Below, piece by piece: positions 49,114-57,362 of a DNA stretch of 64,000 nt (position 1 is the first letter of the stretch; each line of letters starts with the position of its first letter). Under the pieces are notes generated by a model. It was not told the origin of the DNA, searched no databases, and saw only the letters and a program-made list of their open reading frames with translations. Origin of the DNA: Dongia rigui (GTDB taxonomy: Bacteria > Pseudomonadota > Alphaproteobacteria > Dongiales > Dongiaceae); assembly GCF_034044635.1 (NCBI RefSeq), contig NZ_JAXCLX010000002.1, forward strand, positions 372,001 to 436,000, read 5' to 3'. Made by a program: the position numbers and the translations under genes.

Positions 49114-49389
49114 ATGATCGACAAGATGTTTCTGGACCACCCGAAATCGGTCGGCGAGAGCTACCTTGAGCATCTCTATATGGCGAGCTGCTTCAGCGGC
49201 CGGATGCTGGTGGGGGCCGTCGCTTGCTTCATCCATGCGCTGATCCCCGGCCTTTGCGTGAAGACCGGCAGCAAGACGATCACCGAGTTGCATGACCGCA
49301 TGGTCGTGAACCGCATGCGCCATGGCCGGGCGCCTGAGACCGTCGGCGCTGAGATGCCGGCGGATAAACGCCTCGATTTCGCCATTTGA
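49114..49389 (+). CDS. DUF6356 family protein
   Basis: Small protein of 91 residues. The pattern FLDHPKSVGESYLEHLYMA, SGRMLVGAVACFIHALIPGL and GSKTITELHDRMVVNRM fits DUF6356, a short alphaproteobacterial family with one predicted membrane-associated helix and no known function. The ATG at 49114 is preceded by CGGAG. It is divergent from the Lrp gene with 125 bp between the starts. Confidence 0.88.
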   Translation: MIDKMFLDHPKSVGESYLEHLYMASCFSGRMLVGAVACFIHALIPGLCVKTGSKTITELHDRMVVNRMRHGRAPETVGAEMPADKRLDFAI

Positions 49390-49390
49390 A

Positions 49391-49424
49391 ACGCGTGGAT
49401 GGTCAGTCTGCGCCGACCATGACG
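49391..49424 (+). repeat. family D palindromic repeat, copy 5 (diverged)
   Basis: ACGCGTGGATGGTCAGTCTG then CGCCGACCATGACG; two changes in the core break the perfect stem. It lies right after the DUF6356 stop. Confidence 0.8.
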
Positions 49425-49443
49425 ATATAAGCGTTGGGCTGGT

Positions 49444-51111
49444 TCAGTTCCGTCCGCTGAGCAATCCGCGCGCGACGACCTGGGCCTGAATCTCTGCGGC
49501 ACCTTCGAAGATGTTCAAGATGCGCGCATCGCATAGCACGCGGCTGATCTTGTATTCCTGGGCATAGCCGTTGCCGCCATGGATCTGCAACGCGTTATCG
49601 GCATTCGACCAGGCGACGCGGGCGCCCAGCAGTTTTGCCATGCCGGCGGGAATGTCGCAGCGGCGGTCGCTGTCCTTTTCGCGCGCGGCAAAGTAAGTGA
49701 GCTGGCGGGCGATCATGGTTTCGACCGCCATCCAGGCGAGCTTGCCGTGAATGCGCGGGAAGCTGTAGATCGGCGCCCCGAACTGCACGCGTTCCTTCGC
49801 ATATTTGAGGCCGAGCTCCATGGCGCATTGCGCGACACCGACGGCACGCGCCGCGGTCTGGATGCGGGCGGATTCGAAGGTCGCCATCAATTGCTTGAAG
49901 CCCTGGCCCTCGACACCGCCCAGCAGATTCTCGGCCTTCACCTCGAAGCCGTCGAAGCCCAGTTCATATTCCTTCATGCCGCGATAGCCGAGCACGCCGA
50001 TCTCGCCGCCGCTCATGCCCTTGGCTGGGAAGGGATCTCTGGCGGTGCCGCGCGGCTTTTCCGCGAGGAACATCGAGAGGCCGCGATAGTCATTCGTGCT
50101 GGCATCGGTGCGGGCCAGCAGGGTCATCACATCGGTGCGGCTGGCATGGGTGATCCAGGTCTTGTTGCCGGTGACGCGGTAGACATCCCCGTCCTTGACC
50201 GCGCGCGTGCGCAGGCTGCCGAGATCTGAGCCGGTATTCGGTTCGGTGAAGACGGCGGTCGGCAAGATTTCGCCGCTGGCGATCTTGGGCAGCCATTTCT
50301 GCTTCTGCGCCTCTGTGCCACCCAGACGAATGAGTTCGGCTGCGATTTCCGAGCGCGTGCCGAGCGAGCCTAAGCCGATATAACCGCGCGAGAGTTCTTC
50401 GGTGACCACGCACATGGCGAGCTTGCCCATGCCGGAACCACCGAATTCCTCCGGCACCGTCAAGCCGAAGACACCCATCTCAGCCAGCTGCTGGATGATC
50501 TCGAGCGGGATGAGCTCGTCTTTGAGATGCCACTGATGCGCGTCTTCCACATGGTCGCTGGCAAAGGCATGGAACTGGTCGCGGACGATGGTGAGCGATT
50601 CATCATCAAGCGCCGCTTCGCCGAATTCGCCGTCGGCAATGAGATCGGCGAGGCGCGAGCGCGCGGCGGGGGAGTTGCCGCCAGCAAGTAGGGCGTCGTC
50701 GAACTTCGCGGCCGCGGCGTCGAGGCCGAAATCGGCGAGACGCACGATCTCGCCTTGGCTCATCGGCCAGCCGCCCTTGATCTGCGAGAGATACTCGCCA
50801 TAGGCGATCTGCAGGATGAGTTGTTCCCGTTCGCCGAAGCGACCGGAGCTCTCGAGGCGTTCGGCCCAATGCAGCATCTGCTCGAGGCCCGTCACATAGG
50901 TGGCGAGCCAGGAATAGCCGTGCGCAATGAATTGCTGGGTATCGAGTGCCTTCGCATCGACCTTGCCGCCGGCGGTGACGCGCCCGATCAGGCGGCCGCG
51001 CACTTCCTCGAGGATGACCTGGGCGCCGGTGAGGCTTTTCCGGGCGCGCGCAAGCAGATCCGACAGGAGCGGCGAGGCCGCCGCTCCCTCTTCACGCAAC
51101 ATGGCGGACAT
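49444..51111 (-). CDS. mcd: (2S)-methylsuccinyl-CoA dehydrogenase
   Basis: FAD enzyme of the ethylmalonyl-CoA pathway, oxidising methylsuccinyl-CoA to mesaconyl-CoA; 555 residues, the Mcd length, longer than ordinary acyl-CoA dehydrogenases (about 380). The extra N-terminal 150 residues are helical (SLTGAQVILEEVRGRLIG, FIAHGYSWLATYVTGLEQML). The dehydrogenase core has PTAVFTEPNTGSDLGSLRTR, GNKTWITHASRTDVMTLLAR, DADNALQIHGGNGYAQEYKI and RDARILNIFEGAAEIQ. Starts at GTG 51114, ATG 51111 and ATG 51102 are possible behind GGAGGAG. The 3' end of ccr supplies that ribosome site. Confidence 0.92.
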   Translation of the reverse strand: MSAMLREEGAAASPLLSDLLARARKSLTGAQVILEEVRGRLIGRVTAGGKVDAKALDTQQFIAHGYSWLATYVTGLEQMLHWAERLESSGRFGEREQLILQIAYGEYLSQIKGGWPMSQGEIVRLADFGLDAAAAKFDDALLAGGNSPAARSRLADLIADGEFGEAALDDESLTIVRDQFHAFASDHVEDAHQWHLKDELIPLEIIQQLAEMGVFGLTVPEEFGGSGMGKLAMCVVTEELSRGYIGLGSLGTRSEIAAELIRLGGTEAQKQKWLPKIASGEILPTAVFTEPNTGSDLGSLRTRAVKDGDVYRVTGNKTWITHASRTDVMTLLARTDASTNDYRGLSMFLAEKPRGTARDPFPAKGMSGGEIGVLGYRGMKEYELGFDGFEVKAENLLGGVEGQGFKQLMATFESARIQTAARAVGVAQCAMELGLKYAKERVQFGAPIYSFPRIHGKLAWMAVETMIARQLTYFAAREKDSDRRCDIPAGMAKLLGARVAWSNADNALQIHGGNGYAQEYKISRVLCDARILNIFEGAAEIQAQVVARGLLSGRN

Positions 51112-52433
51112 CACTCCTCCATGCAGTCTTCGAGCGTGCGGCGACCCGGCCGCTTAGCTTGCACGAGGACGGCCATGTTGCCGGGCTTGTGCTGGTTCTT
51201 CCACATCTTGGTATGGGCGGCGGGGATGTCGTCCCAGCCGAACACTTCGGACATGCAAGGGTCGATGCGGCGCTCGACCACGAGGTTGTTGGCCTGGCTC
51301 GCCTGCAGCAGGTTGGCGAAATGGCTGCCCTGGATGCGCTTCTGGCGCATCCAGACAAAGCGCGCGTCGAAGGTGAGGTTGTAGCCGGTCGTGCCGGCGC
51401 AGAAGACCACCATGCCGCCGCGCTTCACCACGAAGCAGGAGACCGGGAAGGTCTGCTCGCCCGGATGTTCAAAGACGAAATCGACATCATTGCCCTTGCC
51501 GGTGATGTCCCAGATCGCCTTGCCGAAGGCGCGGCATTTCTTCATGTACTCGTTATAGCCGGCGGTGTCGTCGACATCGGGGAGTTGGCCCCAGCAATCG
51601 AAATCATTGCGGTTGATGACGCCCTTGGCGCCCAGCGACATGACGAATTCGCGCTTCGATTCATCGGAGATGATGCCGATCGGGTTGGCACCGGCGGTGG
51701 CACAAAGCTGCACGGCCATGGAGCCGAGGCCGCCCGAGGCACCCCAGATGAGGACGTTATGGCCAGGCCGCAGGATGTGCGGGCGATGGCCGAACAGCAT
51801 GCGATAGGCGGTGGCGAGGGTCAGCGTGTAGCAGGCGCTTTCTTCCCAGGTGAGATGCTTGGGGCGCTGCATCAACTGGCGGCCCTGGACCTTGCAGAAC
51901 TGGGCGAAGGATCCGTCCGGCGTCTCATAGCCCCAGATGCGCTGGCTGGGCGAGAACATCGGATCGCCGCCATTGCATTCCTCGTCGTCGCCGTCGTCCT
52001 GGTTGCAATGAACCACGACTTCGTCGCCAACTTTCCAGCGCTTCACCTTGGAGCCGACGGCCCAGACGATGCCAGCGGCATCGGAGCCGGCGATGTGATA
52101 TTCGGCCTTGTGGACGTCGAAGGGGGAGATCGGCTTGCCTAGGCCCGCCCAGACGCCGTTGTAATTGACACCCGCCGCCATCACCATGACGACGACTTCG
52201 TCCTGATCGGGCTGCGGTGTTTCGACGGCTTCGACCTGCATCGCGGTTTCCGGCGGACCATGACGGTCGCGGCGGATCGCCCAGGCATACATCTGCGGCG
52301 GCAGGTAGCCGAGCGGCGGGATCTCGCCGATTTCGTAGAGGGTCTTGCCGGTCACGGGGGCCGTTTTCGGCACGTCGGCCTTGCCGTCGCCCGCTTTCGG
52401 TTCAATCGCCACGATCTTCGCCGTCTCACTCAT
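51111..52433 (-). CDS. ccr: crotonyl-CoA carboxylase/reductase
   Basis: Key enzyme of the ethylmalonyl-CoA pathway, reducing crotonyl-CoA with NADPH and fixing CO2 to give ethylmalonyl-CoA; 440 residues. It is a zinc-less medium-chain dehydrogenase: VLIWGASGGLGSMAVQLC is the NADPH site. The asparagine in GVNYNGVWAGLG and the histidine in FEHPGEQTFPV lie at the positions known from CO2-binding CCR enzymes. ESACYTLTLATAYRMLFGHR is typical of CCR as well. The ATG at 52433 follows GGGAAG. It overlaps mcd by a few bases, one operon. Confidence 0.94.
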   Translation of the reverse strand: MSETAKIVAIEPKAGDGKADVPKTAPVTGKTLYEIGEIPPLGYLPPQMYAWAIRRDRHGPPETAMQVEAVETPQPDQDEVVVMVMAAGVNYNGVWAGLGKPISPFDVHKAEYHIAGSDAAGIVWAVGSKVKRWKVGDEVVVHCNQDDGDDEECNGGDPMFSPSQRIWGYETPDGSFAQFCKVQGRQLMQRPKHLTWEESACYTLTLATAYRMLFGHRPHILRPGHNVLIWGASGGLGSMAVQLCATAGANPIGIISDESKREFVMSLGAKGVINRNDFDCWGQLPDVDDTAGYNEYMKKCRAFGKAIWDITGKGNDVDFVFEHPGEQTFPVSCFVVKRGGMVVFCAGTTGYNLTFDARFVWMRQKRIQGSHFANLLQASQANNLVVERRIDPCMSEVFGWDDIPAAHTKMWKNQHKPGNMAVLVQAKRPGRRTLEDCMEE

Positions 52434-52817
52434 GATTCGTCTTCCCATCCTTTGCTGGCGCCGCCTGGTTCGCCTCTTATGGGCGATTTAGCCAATGCAG
52501 CATTAACACCAGTCTGCCTTCGCGGTTGCAGCACAGTCAAGAGTCGGATGATAGAAAAAGTCGTTAATGGCACAAAATCGGCACGAATATGCTCAGTTCA
52601 CCGAAATATCATGGAATTATATTACAAATTGCGAAGGTGCGTTGCGGGAGGGAAGGGATTGGAAAGGCTGGGTTTTTGGCGGCATTGAGCCGACGCAGAC
52701 AAACTCGTGGATGGTCGGCCTACGCCGAACATGACGCCTAGGGAATGGGCCGGAGGTTCAGGCTGAGTGCCGCACTTAAATTCCCGTCATGGTCGGCGTA
52801 GGCCGACCATCCACGAG
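52434..52817. other. 384-bp intergenic region upstream of ccr
   Basis: The first 250 bp are clearly richer in A/T than the surroundings (around 52560-52640) and probably hold the ccr promoter, although no clean -35/-10 pair can be chosen. The distal part carries two family D repeats in inverted orientation (52703-52736 and 52785-52819). No gene is seen. Confidence 0.55.
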
Positions 52818-52819
52818 TT
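52703..52819. repeat. family D palindromic repeat, inverted pair (copies 6 and 7)
   Basis: Copy 6 (52703-52736, forward, one base change in the second arm) and copy 7 (52785-52819, reverse) face each other across 48 bp. Copy 7 abuts the stop of the M48 gene (52818). Confidence 0.85.
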
Positions 52820-53897
52820 ACTTCACCTTGCAGACATCCTTTAGCGCCTGCCAGTCGGTGTCGGTCATGGCGGTGGCGCCGGCCGCGTCGGCTTTGGTGT
52901 AGTCGGCGCGTTCTGAGAGGCCCGGATGGCTGGCGAGCCAGTCGGGGATGAGGCTGTCGCCGTCCTTCTCGAACTTGTCCTTCATCACCTTGAAGAACTC
53001 CGCCATGCCATCGGCGCGGAGGCCCGCATTCTTGAGGAGTTCGAGGCCGCGGATATCGGCTTCATGTTCCATCTTCCTGGAATAGGACATGACGGTGAGG
53101 AGGGTCGCGATATCGCCCACCGACGAGCCGCCGAGGATGATGCTGACCGTGGCACTGATGCCGAGATTGCTGATGGCGCTTTGCGTCGGGTGGCGGAGAT
53201 CGAGATGGCCAATTTCATGCGCTACCACGCCGGAGACCATGTCGGGTGAGGTGGCGAGGTCGATGAGGCCGCTGGTCACCATGACATGATCGCCGGGAAG
53301 GGCGAAGGCATTGGGCAGCTTGATGTCGACCACGTCGATGGTGATGCCGTCCTGCTGCTTTCCTGCATCCCGCTGCAATTGGGGTGGTGCGAGGCGATCG
53401 ACCAGCTTGCGCAAGGCGGCATTGCCGGCCGGCGCCTTGCAGATGGTGAGGTTCTTGTTAAGCGCCGTGTAGATATGGGCGCCGAGTTTCTTCTCCCAGG
53501 CTTTCGGCACATAGCGCGCGAGATAGGCACTGCCGTCGCGCCAGGCGAAATAGCAGCCGGTGGCGATGACGAGGCCGGCCAGCGTCCAGGCCAAGCCAAC
53601 GGTCCAACCGCGCTTGATGGCCTGGGCGCGCCATTGCTTGAGATGCGGATTCTCATCGAGGAGTTGCTGACGTGCGGGTGAGTCATGGAGCATCAGGCGC
53701 GGTGCAGGATCGCTCAGCCGTCCGAAATTGATGGCGCCCGTGACCTTGTTGCTGTCAATCACGCGCATATCAGCCACGGGCCAGCGCGCGAGATCAGGCC
53801 GTTCCGACGTCGCGATGACGAGCATGTCGCCCATGGAGCTGACGGTCACGCGATGGGCCGCGGCGGTGAGGCCGTCGTAATAGCGGTCTTCGGGCAA
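52818..53897 (-). CDS. M48 family zinc metallopeptidase
   Basis: Membrane-anchored protease of 359 residues. The zinc motif HExxH is HEIGHLDLRHP (residues near 220) and the third ligand Glu is in RKMEHEADIRGLELL. A single membrane helix (TVGLAWTLAGLVIATGCYFA) near residue 98 divides a cytoplasmic N-domain from the catalytic domain, which has the preceding LPNAFALPGDHVMVTSGLI. This resembles the BepA/LoiP-like branch of M48. The start is TTG 53897 with GAGGA 6-7 bases upstream. It probably acts in envelope quality control. Confidence 0.9.
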   Translation of the reverse strand: MPEDRYYDGLTAAAHRVTVSSMGDMLVIATSERPDLARWPVADMRVIDSNKVTGAINFGRLSDPAPRLMLHDSPARQQLLDENPHLKQWRAQAIKRGWTVGLAWTLAGLVIATGCYFAWRDGSAYLARYVPKAWEKKLGAHIYTALNKNLTICKAPAGNAALRKLVDRLAPPQLQRDAGKQQDGITIDVVDIKLPNAFALPGDHVMVTSGLIDLATSPDMVSGVVAHEIGHLDLRHPTQSAISNLGISATVSIILGGSSVGDIATLLTVMSYSRKMEHEADIRGLELLKNAGLRADGMAEFFKVMKDKFEKDGDSLIPDWLASHPGLSERADYTKADAAGATAMTDTDWQALKDVCKVK

Positions 53898-53925
53898 GGT
53901 GGTCCTCGTGTTTTGCCTAACCCTA

Positions 53926-54030
53926 TCCTCGCCCCCGTCGGGGGAGAGGGTCGGGTGAGGGGATGGTCGGTCAGGCCCGGTCTAGCGCCCCCCACCCCAA
54001 CCCTCTCCCCGCTATCGCGGGGCGAGGGGG
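53926..54030. repeat. GC-rich palindromic repeat, family F copy 4 (split)
   Basis: A diverged arm (53926-53961) and a better one (53988-54030 with CCCCGCTATCGCGGGG) lie between the DUF898 stop and the M48 start. Confidence 0.75.
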
Positions 54031-54051
54031 TGCTGCGCCATTCCGGTTCAA

Positions 54052-55236
54052 CTACAGAATGCCCGGGTCGAATGCCTCCAGCAGGCCTTCGCCGAATTTG
54101 GGCCGCGGCAGTTCAGCGCGGGTTATTTCCGAGCCGTCGATTTCGCCGATAATCTCGACATTCCGGCAGATGAACAACATGGTGCGGTGAATGGCAATCG
54201 GCAAGCCCAGGCCCAAGGTGAGGACGATGATGAGCAGATTGACCAGATAGCGCCCGATGAAGCGACCAATGGTGATGGAGGTCGAGAATTGCAGCCCGCC
54301 GAGTGTCAATTTGTTGGCGACTTCCCGCAGCAGCGCGACGTAATAAGCAGCGTAGGCAATGATCGCGATGACGATAACCGCCAAATAACCTCCTAAGACA
54401 ATGGCATAGAGCGCCCCCATTGCCGCCGCGTATTCGCCGGTGTGTACGCGGTCTTGCGGATTCTCGATTGGCGTGAAGATTTCTTGTAGCGCGTCACCGT
54501 AGTGATCCATCAGAAAACGGTACCCCAAATAGCCAATCAACCCCATAACGGCATAGCTGACGACGGCACCCAGCAGGTACGGGACATAAAGTGCGCGCGA
54601 CGAACTCTGAATGCTGGCCTTGGCGTCGCCGAAGTAGGAGTTGTTGAGGCGATCATCCAGCAGGCGCATCTGCGCCCAGGGCCAGGCCAAGGTCAGGGAC
54701 AAAAGCGAGAGGATCGAAAACCACATTGCCTTGAATCCCCAGGCCCAGGCCGACCCAGTCATGCCGCCGCTAATACCCCGCCACAAGGTCCGCGTCAGGC
54801 GATAGCGCTGCGCCGCATATTGCGCGACGAAGGTGAGGTAAACGATGAAGACGCCAAAGATCCATTGCGCGGCAAAATGAAACATCGATCCCGGCTCAAG
54901 GACGATGTGCAAGGCGGTGATGCCTATATTGGCGATGACAAATGCCACCATGACGATAATGAAGCCGACGAAGAGCTCGCCGCCGGTGCCGGTATATTCA
55001 AACCGGTCGCCGGCAAGGCTGGTATGGGACCAGAGATAGCGGCGGATGCGCGTCTTGCCCCAGAAGCGCCAGATGCTGAGGGTCAGGATCGTGAGCAGGA
55101 TGTTCTTGATGAAGATCCAATAGAGTTCGCCGAGGCGTCCGTCATAGACGAAATGGGTGCGTTGCTGCTCCGCCGGGCGGCGGCCAAAGCCGGTTTCCGG
55201 TGCCGGTTGGCCGGCACCCGCTGCGATGTCGCTCAT
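54052..55236 (-). CDS. DUF898 (YjgN) family multi-pass membrane protein
   Basis: Inner-membrane protein of 394 residues with about eight hydrophobic helices. It begins with a short disordered stretch and then the family signature FVYDGRLGELYWIFIKNILL, LTILTLSIWRFWGKTRIRRY, SHTSLAGDRFEYTGTGGELF. The repeat RYRLTRTLWRGISGG corresponds to the second half. YjgN-type proteins have no proven function. The ATG at 55236 has GGGGGA 6 bases upstream; a TTG directly before it is less likely. Convergent with nothing; it stands between M48 and the metZ leader. Confidence 0.9.
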   Translation of the reverse strand: MSDIAAGAGQPAPETGFGRRPAEQQRTHFVYDGRLGELYWIFIKNILLTILTLSIWRFWGKTRIRRYLWSHTSLAGDRFEYTGTGGELFVGFIIVMVAFVIANIGITALHIVLEPGSMFHFAAQWIFGVFIVYLTFVAQYAAQRYRLTRTLWRGISGGMTGSAWAWGFKAMWFSILSLLSLTLAWPWAQMRLLDDRLNNSYFGDAKASIQSSSRALYVPYLLGAVVSYAVMGLIGYLGYRFLMDHYGDALQEIFTPIENPQDRVHTGEYAAAMGALYAIVLGGYLAVIVIAIIAYAAYYVALLREVANKLTLGGLQFSTSITIGRFIGRYLVNLLIIVLTLGLGLPIAIHRTMLFICRNVEIIGEIDGSEITRAELPRPKFGEGLLEAFDPGIL

Positions 55237-55396
55237 CAATTTCCCCCATCAATCAAAGCCATTCAGTACGCTTATTGATAGTGGAGCCGCCATGCCCGGA
55301 CAAGGGTTTGCGCCGTCAGGAACGCGTGACGCGCCGCTTGACAGGCCGGGGCTTCCATGGCTTAAAAGGCGCCGACGCGCTGGCGATTGCTGGTGC

Positions 55397-55450
55397 TCCG
55401 TGGTGATTTGTGCCGGATTGCGGCCACGTTAAATCAAACGCTAAAAGGTC
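55397..55450 (+). ncRNA. SAM-II riboswitch
   Basis: The leader of metZ shows the SAM-II pattern: CGTGGTGATTTG at 55399-55410, the central CGG-TTGC-G-CCACGTTAAA with CCACG (55424-55428) pairing with CGTGG (55399-55403), and the pseudoknot strand with GCTAAA at 55440-55445. SAM-II aptamers bind S-adenosylmethionine in this H-type pseudoknot and occur upstream of metA/metZ genes in Alphaproteobacteria. High SAM should favour shut-off. The match was made by eye. Confidence 0.85.
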
Positions 55451-55471
55451 CAGGAAAGCGATCATTCGCCC

Positions 55472-55504
55472 AACCTCGGCCTTCTTCGGTCGAGGTTTTT
55501 TTGT
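55472..55504 (+). terminator. terminator/attenuator of the metZ leader
   Basis: AACCTCGGCC and GGTCGAGGTT form a 10-bp stem (one wobble) with a TTCTTC loop, followed by a run of T (55496-55502). It lies 22 bp after the SAM-II aptamer and 30 bp before the metZ start, the layout of transcription control by premature termination. Confidence 0.8.
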
Positions 55505-55534
55505 GCCTAAATGGTAGGCATCTGCGAGGCGATG

Positions 55535-56731
55535 ATGACGGTGAAGCGGGAAATCAAGAAGAGCTGGCGGCCGGCGACGACGCTGGTCCATGCCGGCCAG
55601 CTCCGGAGCCAGTTCAAGGAAACGGCCGAGACGATCTACATGTCGTCCGGCTATGTCTATGAAAGTGCGGAAGAGGCCGAGGCGGCGTTCGACAACAGCC
55701 AGCCGCGCTTCGTCTATTCGCGCTTCGGCAACCCCACCGTCTCGATGTTTGAAGGCCGCATGGCAGCCCTTGAGGGCGCCGAAGCTGCGCGCGCCACGTC
55801 GTCCGGCATGGCCGCCGTGTTTGCGGCGCTTGCCAGCCTGGTGAAGGCCGGCGACCGCATCGTTGCCTCCGACGCGCTCTTTGGTTCGTGCCAGTTCATC
55901 CTGGCCGAGATCCTGCCGAAATGGGGCGTCGAGACCGTCTTTGTCGATGGGCGCGAGATTGCGCAGTGGCAACAGGCGCTCTCCAAGCCGACCAAGGCCG
56001 TGTTCCTGGAAAGCCCCAGCAATCCCGGCCTGCGCCTAGTCGACCTCAAGGCGGTGGCCGACCTTGCCCATAAGGCAGGTGCTACTGTGGTGGTCGACAA
56101 TGTGTTTGCAACCCCACTGCTGCAGCAGCCGCTGACGCTGGGCGCCGACGTCGTCGTCTATTCGGCGACCAAGCATATCGACGGGCAGGGGCGGTGCCTG
56201 GGTGGTGTGATCCTAGGCAGCGAGAAATACATCAACGAGACGCTGCAGCCCTTCATCCGGCATACCGGCCCCAGCCTCAGCCCGATGAATGCGTGGATCC
56301 TGCTGAAAGGTCTGGAGACGCTGGATCTGCGCGTCACCAAGCAATGCGATAGCGCGCTTAAAATCGCGCAGGCTTTGAAGGGGCACAACAAGCTTGCCGA
56401 TGTCAGCTATCCGACGCTGGAGGGCTTTGCCCAGGCCGAGCTCGCGCGGCGGCAGATGAGCGCCGGCGGCACCATGCTGTCGCTGACCCTTGCCGGCGGC
56501 AAGAAGGAGGCGTTCAAGTTCCTCAATGCCTTGGAGCTGGTGCTGATCTCCAACAATCTCGGCGATTCAAAATCGCTCGCCACCCATCCGGCGACGACCA
56601 CGCATCAACGGCTGACGCCGGAGCTGAAGGAGATCCAGGGTATCACGCCAGGCCTCATCCGCCTCTCGGTCGGGCTGGAGCACCCGGACGATCTCATCGA
56701 CGACGTGCTCTCGGCGTTGAAGGCGATTTGA
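55535..56731 (+). CDS. metZ: O-succinylhomoserine sulfhydrylase
   Basis: PLP-dependent enzyme of 398 residues making homocysteine from O-succinylhomoserine and sulfide (methionine pathway). Segments: LRSQFKETAETIYMSSGYVY, RFGNPTVSMFEGRMAALEG, DNVFATPLLQQPLTLGAD. The PLP lysine is in VYSATKHIDGQGR, and the C-terminal LISNNLGDSKSLATHPATTT is typical. The ATG at 55535 has GAGG 6 bases upstream; ATG 55511 and 55532 are alternatives. The SAM-II riboswitch and terminator upstream make methionine/SAM feedback control clear. It differs from MetB/MetC in the conserved C-terminus. Confidence 0.95.
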   Translation: MTVKREIKKSWRPATTLVHAGQLRSQFKETAETIYMSSGYVYESAEEAEAAFDNSQPRFVYSRFGNPTVSMFEGRMAALEGAEAARATSSGMAAVFAALASLVKAGDRIVASDALFGSCQFILAEILPKWGVETVFVDGREIAQWQQALSKPTKAVFLESPSNPGLRLVDLKAVADLAHKAGATVVVDNVFATPLLQQPLTLGADVVVYSATKHIDGQGRCLGGVILGSEKYINETLQPFIRHTGPSLSPMNAWILLKGLETLDLRVTKQCDSALKIAQALKGHNKLADVSYPTLEGFAQAELARRQMSAGGTMLSLTLAGGKKEAFKFLNALELVLISNNLGDSKSLATHPATTTHQRLTPELKEIQGITPGLIRLSVGLEHPDDLIDDVLSALKAI

Positions 56732-56745
56732 GCGCTCTCTGATAG

Positions 56746-56836
56746 AGTGGATGCCCGGCCAGGCGGGCCAACGCTGGGCCCGGGCATGGCGCGTCTATAT
56801 AATGCCGTCATCCCCGGGCTTGACCCGGGGATCCAC
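56746..56836. repeat. palindromic repeats, family E
   Basis: A diverged copy (56746-56788) and a good copy (56806-56836, core CCCCGGGCTTGACCCGGGG). The good copy ends directly before the GFA gene start, so it may lie in that gene's leader. Confidence 0.8.
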
Positions 56837-56844
56837 CATTGCCG

Positions 56845-57261
56845 ATGGTTCGCACGATGCGTCATTTGACCGGTCAATGCCTCTGCGGCACGTTGCGCTA
56901 TCGCTTCGACCCCACGGGCGCCGTCACCGATTACTGTCATTGCAAGATGTGCCAGCGCTGGAGCGGGGCGCCGGTCACGGCCTGGGCCCAGGTGCCGGCC
57001 GACCAGTTCGAGATCACGCTGGGCCAATCCAAGGCCTTCCGCTCATCGCCGCGCGGCGTTCGCCATTTCTGCCCGGATTGCGGCGCGGCGGTGTTCATGA
57101 GCGATCCGGAAGGCAACAGCATCGGCATCATGCTGGGGACGGTCGATGACCCCTCAAGCCTTGCGCCCACAGGTCACGGCTGGACCACGGATCAGATATC
57201 CTGGCTCAAGATCGACGACCACCTGCCGCGCTGGGAGCGGGACGCGCCCTACGACCGCTAA
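56845..57261 (+). CDS. GFA family protein (zinc-binding), second in the window
   Basis: Protein of 138 residues with the GFA fold. Cysteines in GQCLCGTLRYRF, DYCHCKMCQRWSGAPV and FCPDCGAAVF match the two zinc sites; VTAWAQVPADQFEITLG is the intermediate strand. It shares the fold but not close identity with the gene at 44227. The start is uncertain: ATG 56845, ATG 56857 or an upstream TTG, with no clear ribosome site because a palindromic repeat lies just in front. Function not known. Confidence 0.88.
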   Translation: MVRTMRHLTGQCLCGTLRYRFDPTGAVTDYCHCKMCQRWSGAPVTAWAQVPADQFEITLGQSKAFRSSPRGVRHFCPDCGAAVFMSDPEGNSIGIMLGTVDDPSSLAPTGHGWTTDQISWLKIDDHLPRWERDAPYDR

Positions 57262-57297
57262 TAATATTACAAATCTGTGGCCTCTTTGGGCCTGATC

Positions 57298-57335
57298 TTG
57301 CGTGACGTGGCAGAACCCTTCTATATTGCAACGCA
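57298..57335 (+). promoter_or_regulatory. candidate promoter of ecm
   Basis: TTGCGT (57298-57303) and TATATT (57322-57327) are spaced by 18 bases. The predicted start near 57335 is about 28 bp before the ATG. Promoter elements in high-GC Alphaproteobacteria are often weak, so this is a guess supported only by spacing. Confidence 0.4.
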
Positions 57336-57362
57336 CAAAAACAAGTTCGGGTGGGAGTGACC

